A stretch of 64,000 bases of DNA from JBDWFY01 sp965275915 (GTDB lineage Bacteria > Pseudomonadota > Alphaproteobacteria > Rhizobiales > Stappiaceae): positions 2,108,001 to 2,172,000 of the forward strand of contig CBDHYI010000007.1 in assembly GCA_965275915.1 (NCBI GenBank). The letters run 5' to 3'. Position numbers and translations under genes: made by a program. This document shows, one piece after another, positions 56,847-64,000 of the stretch. Each line of letters starts with the position of its first letter. Within the stretch, counting starts at the first letter, position 1. The notes beneath the pieces are model-generated. The model had not been told where the DNA came from and searched no databases. It saw only the letters and a list, made by a program, of their open reading frames with translations.

Positions 56847-58262
56847 TCATTCGGGTGGAGGCGTTGCACCAATCTCGAAGCGGCGCAGAACATTCTCGCG
56901 CCCGCCATGTCGTTCGATCAGCCGGTCCTGGGCTTCGAAAGCAGCGCACTCTGCAACATCAGGATCGACATGTTTGCGCAGAGCCTCGGCAAGGCTGACG
57001 ACGGTCTCGGGGTTTCCCGGGGCGACATTTTGCGTCTCCTGGGGATCGGTCTCAAGGTCGAACAGTTCAGGTGGAAAGCCCGTATACTCGATATATTTCC
57101 AGCGTCCCTTGCGCAGCATGTAGGCGCCTGAGACGGCTCCGGCGGCGTGGTATTGCGACATGATTTCACGATCGCTCCCCCGGGGCATTCGGGCCACATC
57201 CTGTAGCGGCAGGCCCGGGCGGCTGCCGGGCCAGTCCAGACCGAAAACCCCTGGGATGGTGCGCGACAGATCAAGCAGCGAAACAGGGGTGTCACAGCGG
57301 CCTTTGGCCAGATCCGCAAGCGCGGCAATCAAGGGTACACCGACGGCCTCGCGATACAGATTCGACTTGCCCCACAGGCCTCTTGCACCCGCATTGTCGC
57401 CATGGTCCGAGGCATAAATCACGTCGGCCTCAAGTCCGGAGGTTTCAAGCGCCGATAGAATCCTGCCCACATTGTGGTCCATCCATTCGACAAGACCCCA
57501 ATAGGCGGCAATGGCATCCATGCGTTCGCCGGGCGAGCGGAACGCGCGTTCGCTGTCCAGAAACGCATTTTGTTTCTCGACCCAGGGGTGACGCGCATAT
57601 CCGTCCCGCGGCAACAGCTTTGGTTCGGGCAACTCCTGCTTTCGATAGCGGGAGAAAAACGGTTCGGGGCAGACCAGCGGAAAATGCGGGGCCACGAGGC
57701 CGATATACAGGCACCACGGCCGGTCGTTGCCCGCAGCCGCACGGTCGGTGAACCAGCGCTCGGCCCTGTCGGCCACAGCCGCATCATATTTGGTGTAAGC
57801 GCTTTCTCCCGGACCGATGTAATCGCCCAACAGACGCGTTTCCGGCGCTTTACGTTCTTCCTCGCGGCGCACGGACAGTGGCACCATACCGACGCCGTCC
57901 TTGACCATCATGGGCAGATGCATGGCATCAAAGCCCACAGGATCGGTGACGGCGCGGAAATGCAGCTTGCCGATCGATTCCACCTGAACATCGCCACGCT
58001 GCAAAACGTGCATCCAGCTTTCCGGGGTGCCGGAGTACGGCATGGAATTGTCCCAGTGACCGGTCTCATGGATGTGCAGCCCGGTGGCGAAGGCTGCCCT
58101 TGCGGGCACACAAATGGGGGACGGGGTATAGGCATCGGAAAACATCGTGCCCCGTGCAGCCAGAGCGTCGAGGTTCGGCGTGCGCACGAACGGGTGGCCT
58201 GCACAGCCCATGCCGTCGGCGCGGTGTTCGTCCGAAAGGATTACGACAAGCCCCTTCGCCAT
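56847..58262 (-). CDS. Type I sulfatase (arylsulfatase/phosphonate hydrolase superfamily)
   Basis: The 471-residue protein starts MAKGLVVILSDEHRADGMG with the metal-binding acidic cluster, and has the formylglycine motif Cys51-Val-Pro-Ala-Arg (SPICVPARAAFATG). HIHETGHWDNSMPY and VIYASDHGDNAGARGLWGKS carry further metal ligands. Cys51 must be oxidised to formylglycine by a sulfatase-modifying enzyme, not in the window. GGAGGGAG precedes the ATG at 58262. It is the last gene of the minus-strand catabolic operon, so it may remove sulfate (or a phosphate/phosphonate) from the operon's substrate. Confidence 0.88.
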   Translation of the reverse strand: MAKGLVVILSDEHRADGMGCAGHPFVRTPNLDALAARGTMFSDAYTPSPICVPARAAFATGLHIHETGHWDNSMPYSGTPESWMHVLQRGDVQVESIGKLHFRAVTDPVGFDAMHLPMMVKDGVGMVPLSVRREEERKAPETRLLGDYIGPGESAYTKYDAAVADRAERWFTDRAAAGNDRPWCLYIGLVAPHFPLVCPEPFFSRYRKQELPEPKLLPRDGYARHPWVEKQNAFLDSERAFRSPGERMDAIAAYWGLVEWMDHNVGRILSALETSGLEADVIYASDHGDNAGARGLWGKSNLYREAVGVPLIAALADLAKGRCDTPVSLLDLSRTIPGVFGLDWPGSRPGLPLQDVARMPRGSDREIMSQYHAAGAVSGAYMLRKGRWKYIEYTGFPPELFDLETDPQETQNVAPGNPETVVSLAEALRKHVDPDVAECAAFEAQDRLIERHGGRENVLRRFEIGATPPPE

Positions 58263-58275
58263 TGACGCTCCCTCC

Positions 58276-59135
58276 CTATCCGGACCAGCCGGAACGGCAG
58301 GCTTCGATGACCGACGCAAAGTCCTTGTCCGTATACCCCATCGATATCGCGTGCTGATAGGCATCGGAGGCGGCGGCAATCAGGGGAGCTTGGGCGCCAA
58401 GACCGGCAAAGAGCTGTGCGGCGTCTTTGGCGTCTTTTGCAGCCATGCCGAGCCTGGCCCGGGTTTCGTCGGGCAGGTCCAGCATTTGCGGTGCCTTGCG
58501 CCGGAACAGCGGGGTCGAAGCCATGCCCCCGCACTCGCGGACAACCTCGACAAAACGGTCACCGTCAAGACCCGCCTTCTCGGCCGCCACCAGCGTTTCG
58601 GCGATAGCCACCATCTGCACATGGCCGAGCCGTTCTGCAGGATTTTCACCAGGCTTGCGGCTCCGGGCCCGCCGACATGGGTGATCCCGCGCGCGGATTT
58701 AGCCGCCACCGGCAACGCCGTCTCAACGGGTGCGTCCTCGCCGGAGATGACGAGATAGGTCCGGGCGCTTTCGGCATCCTCCGCCGACCCGAAAATCGGA
58801 CATTCCACATAGGCCATTCCGCGGGCCTTGAGATCAGCATTCAGGCGCAGGGCCATGTGCTGCGGCACCGTCGAGTTGTCGACACAAATCAGGCCGGGCT
58901 TGTCGATGCGGGTAAAGATGTCCTCGACGATCTCAAGCGAAGGCAGACAGGTAAAAAGCATCTCGCTTTTCGCGACGCAGGCCTCCAGCGAGTCTTCAAT
59001 CTGCATCCCTGCCGCGCGCGCCGCGGCGTAAGGCCGATCGGATCGATTGAACACCGCGACCTCGTGCCCGGCTTCCTTCATGTGCCGCGCGAAGGGCAGG
59101 CCCATGGCCCCTAGCCCGACATAGCCCAGACGCAT
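58276..59135 (-). pseudogene. 3-hydroxyisobutyrate dehydrogenase-like gene with a one-base frameshift
   Basis: From ATG 59135 the frame encodes the NAD-binding MRLGYVGLGAMGLPFARHMK and runs to the catalytic Lys164 (GPGAASLVKILQNG). At about 58629 the frame breaks: the sequence reads AACGGCTCGGCCATGTGCAG, whereas adding one base gives the expected N-G-L-G-H-V-Q-M-V-A-I-A-E-T-L. The rest (MQMVAIAETLVAAEKAGLDG to the end at 58276) is intact in the other frame. Restored length is 286 residues, standard for this family. Either a true disruption or a sequencing error; in the first case the protein is truncated. Confidence 0.88.
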
Positions 59136-59136
59136 C

Positions 59137-59973
59137 TTAGCTGTCCTCCCTCACCGTTTGTTCCTGCACACCCAACCCCGCGATCGCCGCCCGGACCCTG
59201 TCACCGCACTTGAGGAATTGCCTGGGGTCCATGCCGAAGCCAACCCCGGCAGGCGTTCCGGTTGTGACGATATCACCGGGCTCAAGGGTCATGAAGGTGC
59301 TGATGTGCTCAATCACGGCCGGCAGATCAAAGATGAAGTCCGCCGTTGAGCCTTTCTGCATTTGCCGGCCGTTGACCGACAATGACAGGCCCAGCGCGTG
59401 CGGATCGGCCACATCTGTCACGAGGAAGGGGCCGATCGGCGTGAAACTGTCATAGCTTTTGCCTTTGGTCCACTGGCCACCGCGCATGAGCTGATAGTGG
59501 CGTTCCGAAATATCGTTCAACACCATGAAGCCGGCGACATGGTCCATGGCGCGTTCCTGCGAGACACGCTTGGCCCGGGTGCCGACAACGAAGGCAAGCT
59601 CGACCTCCCAATCGAGCATCTGGGATCCCGGAGGAAGCAGAATATGGTCATTGGCCCCCGACAGAGAAGAGGGCGACTTGAAAAAGATCACCGGTTCTTG
59701 CGGGATCTCCATTCCGGCCTCGGTTGCATGATCGTGGTAGTTCAGACCGACGCACACGATCTTGGATGGGCTGGCGACGCAGGGAGCGTAACCGTCGTGC
59801 CGCTCGATTGCCGTCAATGCGCCGATATCGGCGGTCTGCAGCGCCGCCAGCCCGCCACCGGCGAAAAACCCGGGTTCGAAGTCACCTGCGACGCTTGAAA
59901 CGTCGTGATATGTCTCACCGGTTTTTACGGCCGGCACGATGGCGCCACCGCGGCGCAAGCGGCACAATTTCAT
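59137..59973 (-). CDS. Fumarylacetoacetate hydrolase (FAH) family protein
   Basis: The 278-residue protein has a short N-terminal domain and a complete FAH core with IVCVGLNYHDHATEAGMEIP, PVIFFKSPSSLSGAND, the metal-binding Glu pair in LDWEVELAFVVG, VLNDISERHYQL and GDIVTTGTPAGVGFGM. Family members hydrolyse C-C bonds or isomerise/decarboxylate 2-keto acids with Mg2+. AAGGAG precedes the ATG. The stop lies one base ahead of the next gene's ATG (TAAGATG). Confidence 0.9.
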   Translation of the reverse strand: MKLCRLRRGGAIVPAVKTGETYHDVSSVAGDFEPGFFAGGGLAALQTADIGALTAIERHDGYAPCVASPSKIVCVGLNYHDHATEAGMEIPQEPVIFFKSPSSLSGANDHILLPPGSQMLDWEVELAFVVGTRAKRVSQERAMDHVAGFMVLNDISERHYQLMRGGQWTKGKSYDSFTPIGPFLVTDVADPHALGLSLSVNGRQMQKGSTADFIFDLPAVIEHISTFMTLEPGDIVTTGTPAGVGFGMDPRQFLKCGDRVRAAIAGLGVQEQTVREDS

Positions 59974-60080
59974 GGATCAGGACTCCTTGGGAAAAGCGTT
60001 GCTGCGGCTGGGCGGGGGCGTGTCCGTCGCCCGTTTGCACGGCGCATAGCCGGGGCCGCACCATGTTTCCGGCATCTCTG

Positions 60081-60102
60081 CGCCCCTACCCGGGAAGGGG
60101 CG
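60081..60102. other. Hairpin over the epimerase stop codon
   Basis: cgcccct (60081-60087) pairs with aggggcg (60096-60102). It covers the stop of the epimerase gene in an otherwise 112-base gap within the operon and may separate transcripts or affect mRNA decay. Confidence 0.4.
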
Positions 60103-61063
60103 GGAGACGCCCCTGAGATTTCAGTTCAGTGAACGCCCGCCATGTCGCTTCGATGCCGTCCTCCACCGAGATCGCGGGATATTCCGGCACATGTGCACGC
60201 AACGGCGCTTCGTCGAGGTCCGGTGGAAACGGGAAAGGCGAACCGCTGGCGGTCACCCCATGGCCCGGCGACAGTCGATCCAGCGCGGCAAGACCGGCTT
60301 CGATTGTGTCGCATCGCCCGTTCAGATCGAAAACGTGCGCGCCCGCTCCGTCCCGGCTGACCGCCGCAATAAAGGCCGCAGCAGCTTCGCCGGCGTACAG
60401 CCAGCTATAGGGGCCGATGAAGGGAATATCGTAGGCCTCGCCCAGCACGGCAGCCTGAATACCGATCGTATTCATGGAACTGATCCCCTGATCGCGCGCG
60501 ATCCCGTAAACGACGTTCGGCCGCAGACAGATGGAAGGGACCTGCCAGTCCTTCCAGTAAACGAAGGCTGTCTGTTCGTTGGCGACCTTGTATGCGCCGT
60601 AGAGTGTTTCCTTGTGCGGACCACCGGGCGGAAAGGCGGCCGCCGCAACGGAGGATGCGAAGACTGTGCGTTTGATTTGATTATGCCGCGCGGCCTCAAG
60701 GATGTTGATCGTGCCTTCCACGTTCACCCGCGCACCGAGAGCGGGGTTGGCTGCGCAGAACGGCACCTGCAGGCCCGCCAGATGGATGATCGCGCCGACG
60801 GACCTTGTTGAAACCAGCTCGGCCACCGCCGCTCCGTCGGTCACGTCCAGCGCCGTTCGGTCAAGCGCCTGGGCGGCCTCCTCGCCCATGATCAGGGCTG
60901 TGCGGGCGGAGCTTTTCGTTATGTCGCTGGCAATGACCGGCACTCCGGAACGGGCCAGGACCGCGCAAACCCAGGCGCCGATGCAGCCGCCCGCGCCCGT
61001 CACAAGCACCGGCGCTGCAAATCGATCGGGCGAAACCAGGAAAGGGTCGGTGAGAAAGTTCAT
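60086..61063 (-). CDS. NAD-dependent epimerase/dehydratase family protein
   Basis: The 325-residue protein begins MNFLTDPFLVSPDRFAAPVL and has the Rossmann motif VTGAGGCIGAWVCAVLA (GxxGxxG), DITKSS acidic region, and YGAYKVANEQ with the YxxxK catalytic pair; the Ser of FASSVAAAAF completes the SDR triad. The extended-SDR layout is that of nucleotide-sugar or uronate/hydroxyacid epimerases and dehydrogenases. Its ATG overlaps the stop of the M28-like gene (ATGA), so the two are coupled. Substrate unknown. Confidence 0.87.
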   Translation of the reverse strand: MNFLTDPFLVSPDRFAAPVLVTGAGGCIGAWVCAVLARSGVPVIASDITKSSARTALIMGEEAAQALDRTALDVTDGAAVAELVSTRSVGAIIHLAGLQVPFCAANPALGARVNVEGTINILEAARHNQIKRTVFASSVAAAAFPPGGPHKETLYGAYKVANEQTAFVYWKDWQVPSICLRPNVVYGIARDQGISSMNTIGIQAAVLGEAYDIPFIGPYSWLYAGEAAAAFIAAVSRDGAGAHVFDLNGRCDTIEAGLAALDRLSPGHGVTASGSPFPFPPDLDEAPLRAHVPEYPAISVEDGIEATWRAFTELKSQGRLPPLPG

Positions 61064-62271
61064 ATCGCTGCCTCTTCGTGATCGGATGTAAGCGTTGTAA
61101 ACGTCCGGCAGAGCGTTCTGCCGATGGAGGACAACAGGGTAGCATCGACCACCTCGGGCCCGTCGCCTTCCAGATGGAAAAAGCGTTGAGGACCCATTAG
61201 GGAAAAGGCTGAATAACCGCGTTCGAGAATCCACCGGATCTCGCCGTTCTTGCGGTTGTAGCGTTCCGCTGAGAGATGCGGCAACTCTTCGAAGGCGCGT
61301 TCAAGAGGTGCCTGCAGATCGTTTGAACAAAACAGCCAGCTCTCGGCCTCCGGGCCACTCGAACTGAGGACACCATCCGTCTGTGCATAGGCTCGTGTCC
61401 CGATGGATGCTCCCAGATGCAGCCAGAAATCGGTCTGGTCGGGCGGCGGCAGGATGTCCCGCTCGAAGATATGATGAATGCCCATATGGCCGATCTCGTG
61501 CCCGGAGTTCGACAGAAAGAGGAAACTTTGCGGCATGTTCGATGCGGCGGCCCAGCGGGCGAGGCCGAGCAGGAGTGCGACACCCGCACCACGCTCGCCG
61601 GCACAGCGGAACCAGCCGCTTTGCGGCGTGCTGACGATGATCCGGCGCGACCCTCGATCCAGACGGGATATGACGTTATGTGCCGCCGCCGCAGGGTCGT
61701 CCCGGCCGGAAAGGCAGAGCGTCACCAAATCGCCGTGCGCGGCGGCATCTTTCAGTATATGCCAGTGCCTGGGCGCAACCATGAGTACTGGAATTGGCCA
61801 GGGGTGCTGGTTGTGGGGCGGGATCACGTTCTGGCCGTAAATCTCGCCCGAAGCGTGGGGAGCGCATCCGATGATGGCGCGGGCGCCGGCGCGGACGGTG
61901 GTCTCGATTCTGGCAGCGTGATCGCTTTTGGCCGTGACCATCAGGTCTTCAAACAGCACCAGCGCGGCCTTGCCCGTCAGGTCTTCGCCGTCCGCAAGCG
62001 GCAGATCGATTGGTTCGTTCCCGATCGGGGCCGGGTGCCACAGAGGAAAGGCACCGATCCGCGTTCCGAGGGTTTCGACCCAGCAGGAGTCAAGCTGGAA
62101 CCGGCGCAGTGACCAGCTGTCGAAAGCGGCCTGAAGCCCCGCCGCGCGCATCTCGTCCTTGATCCATCTCGCCGTCGCAAGGTCGACCGTCGAAGCGGTG
62201 CGGTGTTCGCCCATACCGGCGTACCGGATCACATCGGCGCGCAGCGCCTCAGGCGAGAGAGGATCGTTCAT
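61060..62271 (-). CDS. M28-like peptidase/aminopeptidase-family protein
   Basis: The 403-residue protein has a split catalytic domain around a PA-like insertion (AIIGCAPHASGEIYGQNVIP). SQSFLFLSNSGHEIGHMGIHH-type residues (NSGHEIGHMG) resemble the M28 zinc region, and RIIVSTPQSGWFRCAGERGAG the preceding block. Compared with classical M28 enzymes some ligands are hard to place, so it may have lost activity or act on an amide other than a peptide. The ATG at 62271 overlaps the DLH-like gene stop. Confidence 0.65.
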   Translation of the reverse strand: MNDPLSPEALRADVIRYAGMGEHRTASTVDLATARWIKDEMRAAGLQAAFDSWSLRRFQLDSCWVETLGTRIGAFPLWHPAPIGNEPIDLPLADGEDLTGKAALVLFEDLMVTAKSDHAARIETTVRAGARAIIGCAPHASGEIYGQNVIPPHNQHPWPIPVLMVAPRHWHILKDAAAHGDLVTLCLSGRDDPAAAAHNVISRLDRGSRRIIVSTPQSGWFRCAGERGAGVALLLGLARWAAASNMPQSFLFLSNSGHEIGHMGIHHIFERDILPPPDQTDFWLHLGASIGTRAYAQTDGVLSSSGPEAESWLFCSNDLQAPLERAFEELPHLSAERYNRKNGEIRWILERGYSAFSLMGPQRFFHLEGDGPEVVDATLLSSIGRTLCRTFTTLTSDHEEAAI

Positions 62272-62972
62272 GGGGTGAGTGTCCTGGCAAATATCCTGGT
62301 TGCGGTGTGCCGGACGTCTTCGGACGCCACCGCGTCGTGGCAATGGCGCTCCGGAAAACTCCAGCCATGTGCCGCTGCGTACTCGCGCGCTTCACCCCTT
62401 ACGCCATGGGCCTTGAGAGCCTCGCGCAATTGCGCCTTGTCGGATTCGGAGCAGGAGGGGTCGTCCTTCGCAAAGGCCAGGAACAGTTCGGCGCGAATCT
62501 TCGGGATCACGCGTTCGCAGGACCACGCCCCGTCCCAGATCATCTGTCCGCCATGGATCGACAGACAGGCTTTGACACCATCCGGATAGGCCGCCGCCGC
62601 TGCGATCGCGTGGCGTCCGCCCATACAATACCCGACGGTGGCCCAGGCTTTGACGGCTTCACTCCGCATCAGCGCGCCGACGTCTGAAACCGACATTTCG
62701 ACGGTCGTCGCACGGTTCAGTCGCTGCGCCTCTTCCGAGGATGCACAGCCCCGGGCATTCGGCGGGTCGAAGGACGGCCCGCTGTGCCGGTAGTAAAGGT
62801 TCGGCAGGTAGACTGCGTGACCGGTCTCGCTGTGGCGCCTGCATATGGTCCGCAGCTCATCGCGCAATCCGAACCCGTCCATATAGACGATGATCCCCGC
62901 CGGGCCCGGCGTGCCGAAGCGCTCTACCGGCATGATGCCGTCCGCGGTTTTGATCCTCAGCGTCTCGTGCAT
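62268..62972 (-). CDS. Dienelactone hydrolase family protein
   Basis: The 234-residue alpha/beta hydrolase has the family nucleophile elbow GYCMGGRHA (Cys in place of Ser), an Asp in AFAKDDPSCS, and a His near the C-terminus (FPERHCHDAV), which is the DLH Cys-Asp-His triad. IIVYMDGFGLRDELRTICRR is the N-terminal strand and helix with the usual Asp. DLH enzymes open lactones in aromatic or related catabolism. The start at 62972 lies five bases after the TctA stop. Confidence 0.88.
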   Translation of the reverse strand: MHETLRIKTADGIMPVERFGTPGPAGIIVYMDGFGLRDELRTICRRHSETGHAVYLPNLYYRHSGPSFDPPNARGCASSEEAQRLNRATTVEMSVSDVGALMRSEAVKAWATVGYCMGGRHAIAAAAAYPDGVKACLSIHGGQMIWDGAWSCERVIPKIRAELFLAFAKDDPSCSESDKAQLREALKAHGVRGEAREYAAAHGWSFPERHCHDAVASEDVRHTATRIFARTLTP

Positions 62973-62977
62973 CGTGC

Positions 62978-64000
62978 CTACTCCGCCGTGTGATCGACGC
63001 GGGCCGCGCCGCTGCGTTCGCGAACAGCGCGCGCAACGACGGGATAAAGGACAAAGACCAGTGAGAAGATCAGGATGCCCAGCGTCAGGGGCCGTGTCAG
63101 GAACGGCAGCCACGAGCCATCCGAGTCCATCAGCGATGAACGCACCTTGACCTCAAGAAGCGGTGTCAGCACGTAGCCGATGACGAACGGTGCTGCCGGG
63201 ATCGAGGCCCACCGCATTGCCATCCCCACAGCACCGAAGGCCAGCATAACCCAGACGTCGAAGAGCTGGTTGTTGATCGAATAAACACCGATAATCGCCA
63301 GCACGAATATCGCCGGGGCCAGGATATGGCGGGGAATTTCGCCCATGCGGCCGAGATACCGGCAGGTCGCCAGGAGCAGTACGAACATAAGGATATTGGC
63401 GACCAGATAGGTTGCAACAATACCGAAGAAGGTCCCGGAATGTTCGAACATGAGCAGGGGGCCCGGTTCGATATTGTGAAAGATCAGCGCTGCCATCAGA
63501 ATCACGTCAGCCGCCGACCCCGGGATGCCCAGCGTGATCATCGGGATGAGCGCGCCGCCGATGGTGGAGTTGTTGCCGGCCTCCGAGGCGACGATGCCCT
63601 CTTCTGCACCGGTCCCGAATTTCTCCGGTTCCTTGGAGAGGTTGCGCGTGACCGTATAGGCGATGACCGAGCCGATATTGGCCCCGATACCGGGCAGGAT
63701 GCCGATCCAGGTGCCTATAAGCGAAGACCGGATCAGGTTGCCCCAATACCGGAAGGCCGTTCCCACCGAGGACAGGATGTCCGAGATCCGCACATCCACC
63801 TGTTTGCCGCCGCCGCCATCCTTTTGGATGTCGCCGATCAGGTGACCGATTGCGAAAATACCCAGCATCACCGGAAAGATTGAGAAGCCGGTCTCAAGCT
63901 TCTCGATTCCAAAGGTGAAGCGGGCGTCATTGCTGACCGGGTCCAGTCCGACCAAAGCGACAAGGATGCCCAGGAACCCGGCGACCAGCCCTTTCCAAAA
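62978..64000 (-). CDS. tctA: TctA family tripartite tricarboxylate transporter permease (5' end outside the window)
   Basis: 340 residues of the C-terminal part are visible and the frame runs off the right edge. SNDARFTFGIEKLETGF, WIGILPGIGANIGSVIAYTV (the conserved PGIGA loop) and NSTIGGALIPMITLGIPGSA are TctA signatures; the C-terminal helices end in the YPVVARAVRERSG tail. TctA is the large permease of TTT systems for tricarboxylates and other organic acids, working with a small TctB and a periplasmic TctC, which should lie beyond 64000. It is the first visible gene of the operon. Confidence 0.92.
   Translation of the reverse strand, partial: FWKGLVAGFLGILVALVGLDPVSNDARFTFGIEKLETGFSIFPVMLGIFAIGHLIGDIQKDGGGGKQVDVRISDILSSVGTAFRYWGNLIRSSLIGTWIGILPGIGANIGSVIAYTVTRNLSKEPEKFGTGAEEGIVASEAGNNSTIGGALIPMITLGIPGSAADVILMAALIFHNIEPGPLLMFEHSGTFFGIVATYLVANILMFVLLLATCRYLGRMGEIPRHILAPAIFVLAIIGVYSINNQLFDVWVMLAFGAVGMAMRWASIPAAPFVIGYVLTPLLEVKVRSSLMDSDGSWLPFLTRPLTLGILIFSLVFVLYPVVARAVRERSGAARVDHTAE

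Overview
The window reads as chromosomal DNA of an alphaproteobacterium, most likely of the order Hyphomicrobiales (Rhizobiales). Three things point there: the gene order lysC-ptsP-prfA-prmC-DUF4167-clpB with ubiG, comF, grxC and a DUF1178 gene alongside; alphaproteobacterial families such as DUF2794, DUF4167, an NDUFAF5-like methyltransferase and an ethylmalonyl-CoA-pathway type acyl-CoA dehydrogenase; and a ribosomal operon of the form 16S - tRNA-Ile(GAU) - tRNA-Ala(UGC) - 23S - 5S - tRNA-fMet. Most coding DNA is moderately GC rich. I cannot name a genus.

Positions 1-31500 are ordinary core genome. They hold a GNAT acetyltransferase, DUF2794, a BI-1/YccA membrane protein, the ybbA-ybbP ABC exporter divergent from the tesA esterase, a Tas-like aldo/keto reductase, the RNA phosphodiesterase thpR, a methylsuccinyl-CoA dehydrogenase-like gene followed by a phytase-like secreted protein, YihY, an EamA exporter and a ferredoxin reductase. 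A minus-strand run then reads glycosyltransferase (GtrB-like), GtrA, GT39-type glycosyltransferase, class III cyclase and alpha/beta hydrolase. After it come secA, a parvulin, argJ-GNAT-mutT, an orphan Flp pilin, an NDUFAF5-like methyltransferase, comF, a glutaredoxin, a nitrilase-family amidase and DUF1178. Small genes easily missed include a 53-residue membrane-anchored peptide gene (2470-2631), the Flp pilin (27441-27614) and a 24-codon upstream ORF overlapping the ferredoxin reductase start (14258-14332).

Positions 31500-46700 hold a phasin-like gene, ubiG with an alpha/beta hydrolase, lysC, ptsP, prfA, prmC, DUF4167, clpB and an M23 metallopeptidase. A 780-base gene-free stretch (32000-32781) carries two adjacent DnaA-box-like sites.

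Positions 47000-54080 are a complete rrn operon with unusual spacers. They contain at least five copies of a palindromic hairpin element whose stems change in a compensatory way and which lie in opposite orientations on the two sides of the 23S gene. The 3' end of tRNA-Ala is duplicated as a 21-base inverted copy plus a shorter direct copy. The 5' 15 bases of tRNA-fMet are repeated twice upstream of the real gene in tandem units of about 122 bases.

Positions 54081-56850 look like a small accessory insertion next to tRNA-fMet: two conserved genes of unknown function, a truncated DUF6429 remnant and a short ORF resembling a nitrile-hydratase-like (NHLP) RiPP leader with an apparent frameshift. 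Positions 56847-64000 are one minus-strand catabolic operon running off the right edge: a TctA-type permease, a dienelactone-hydrolase-like protein, an M28-like peptidase, an NAD-dependent epimerase, an FAH-family hydrolase, a 3-hydroxyisobutyrate dehydrogenase-like gene with a one-base frameshift, and a sulfatase.
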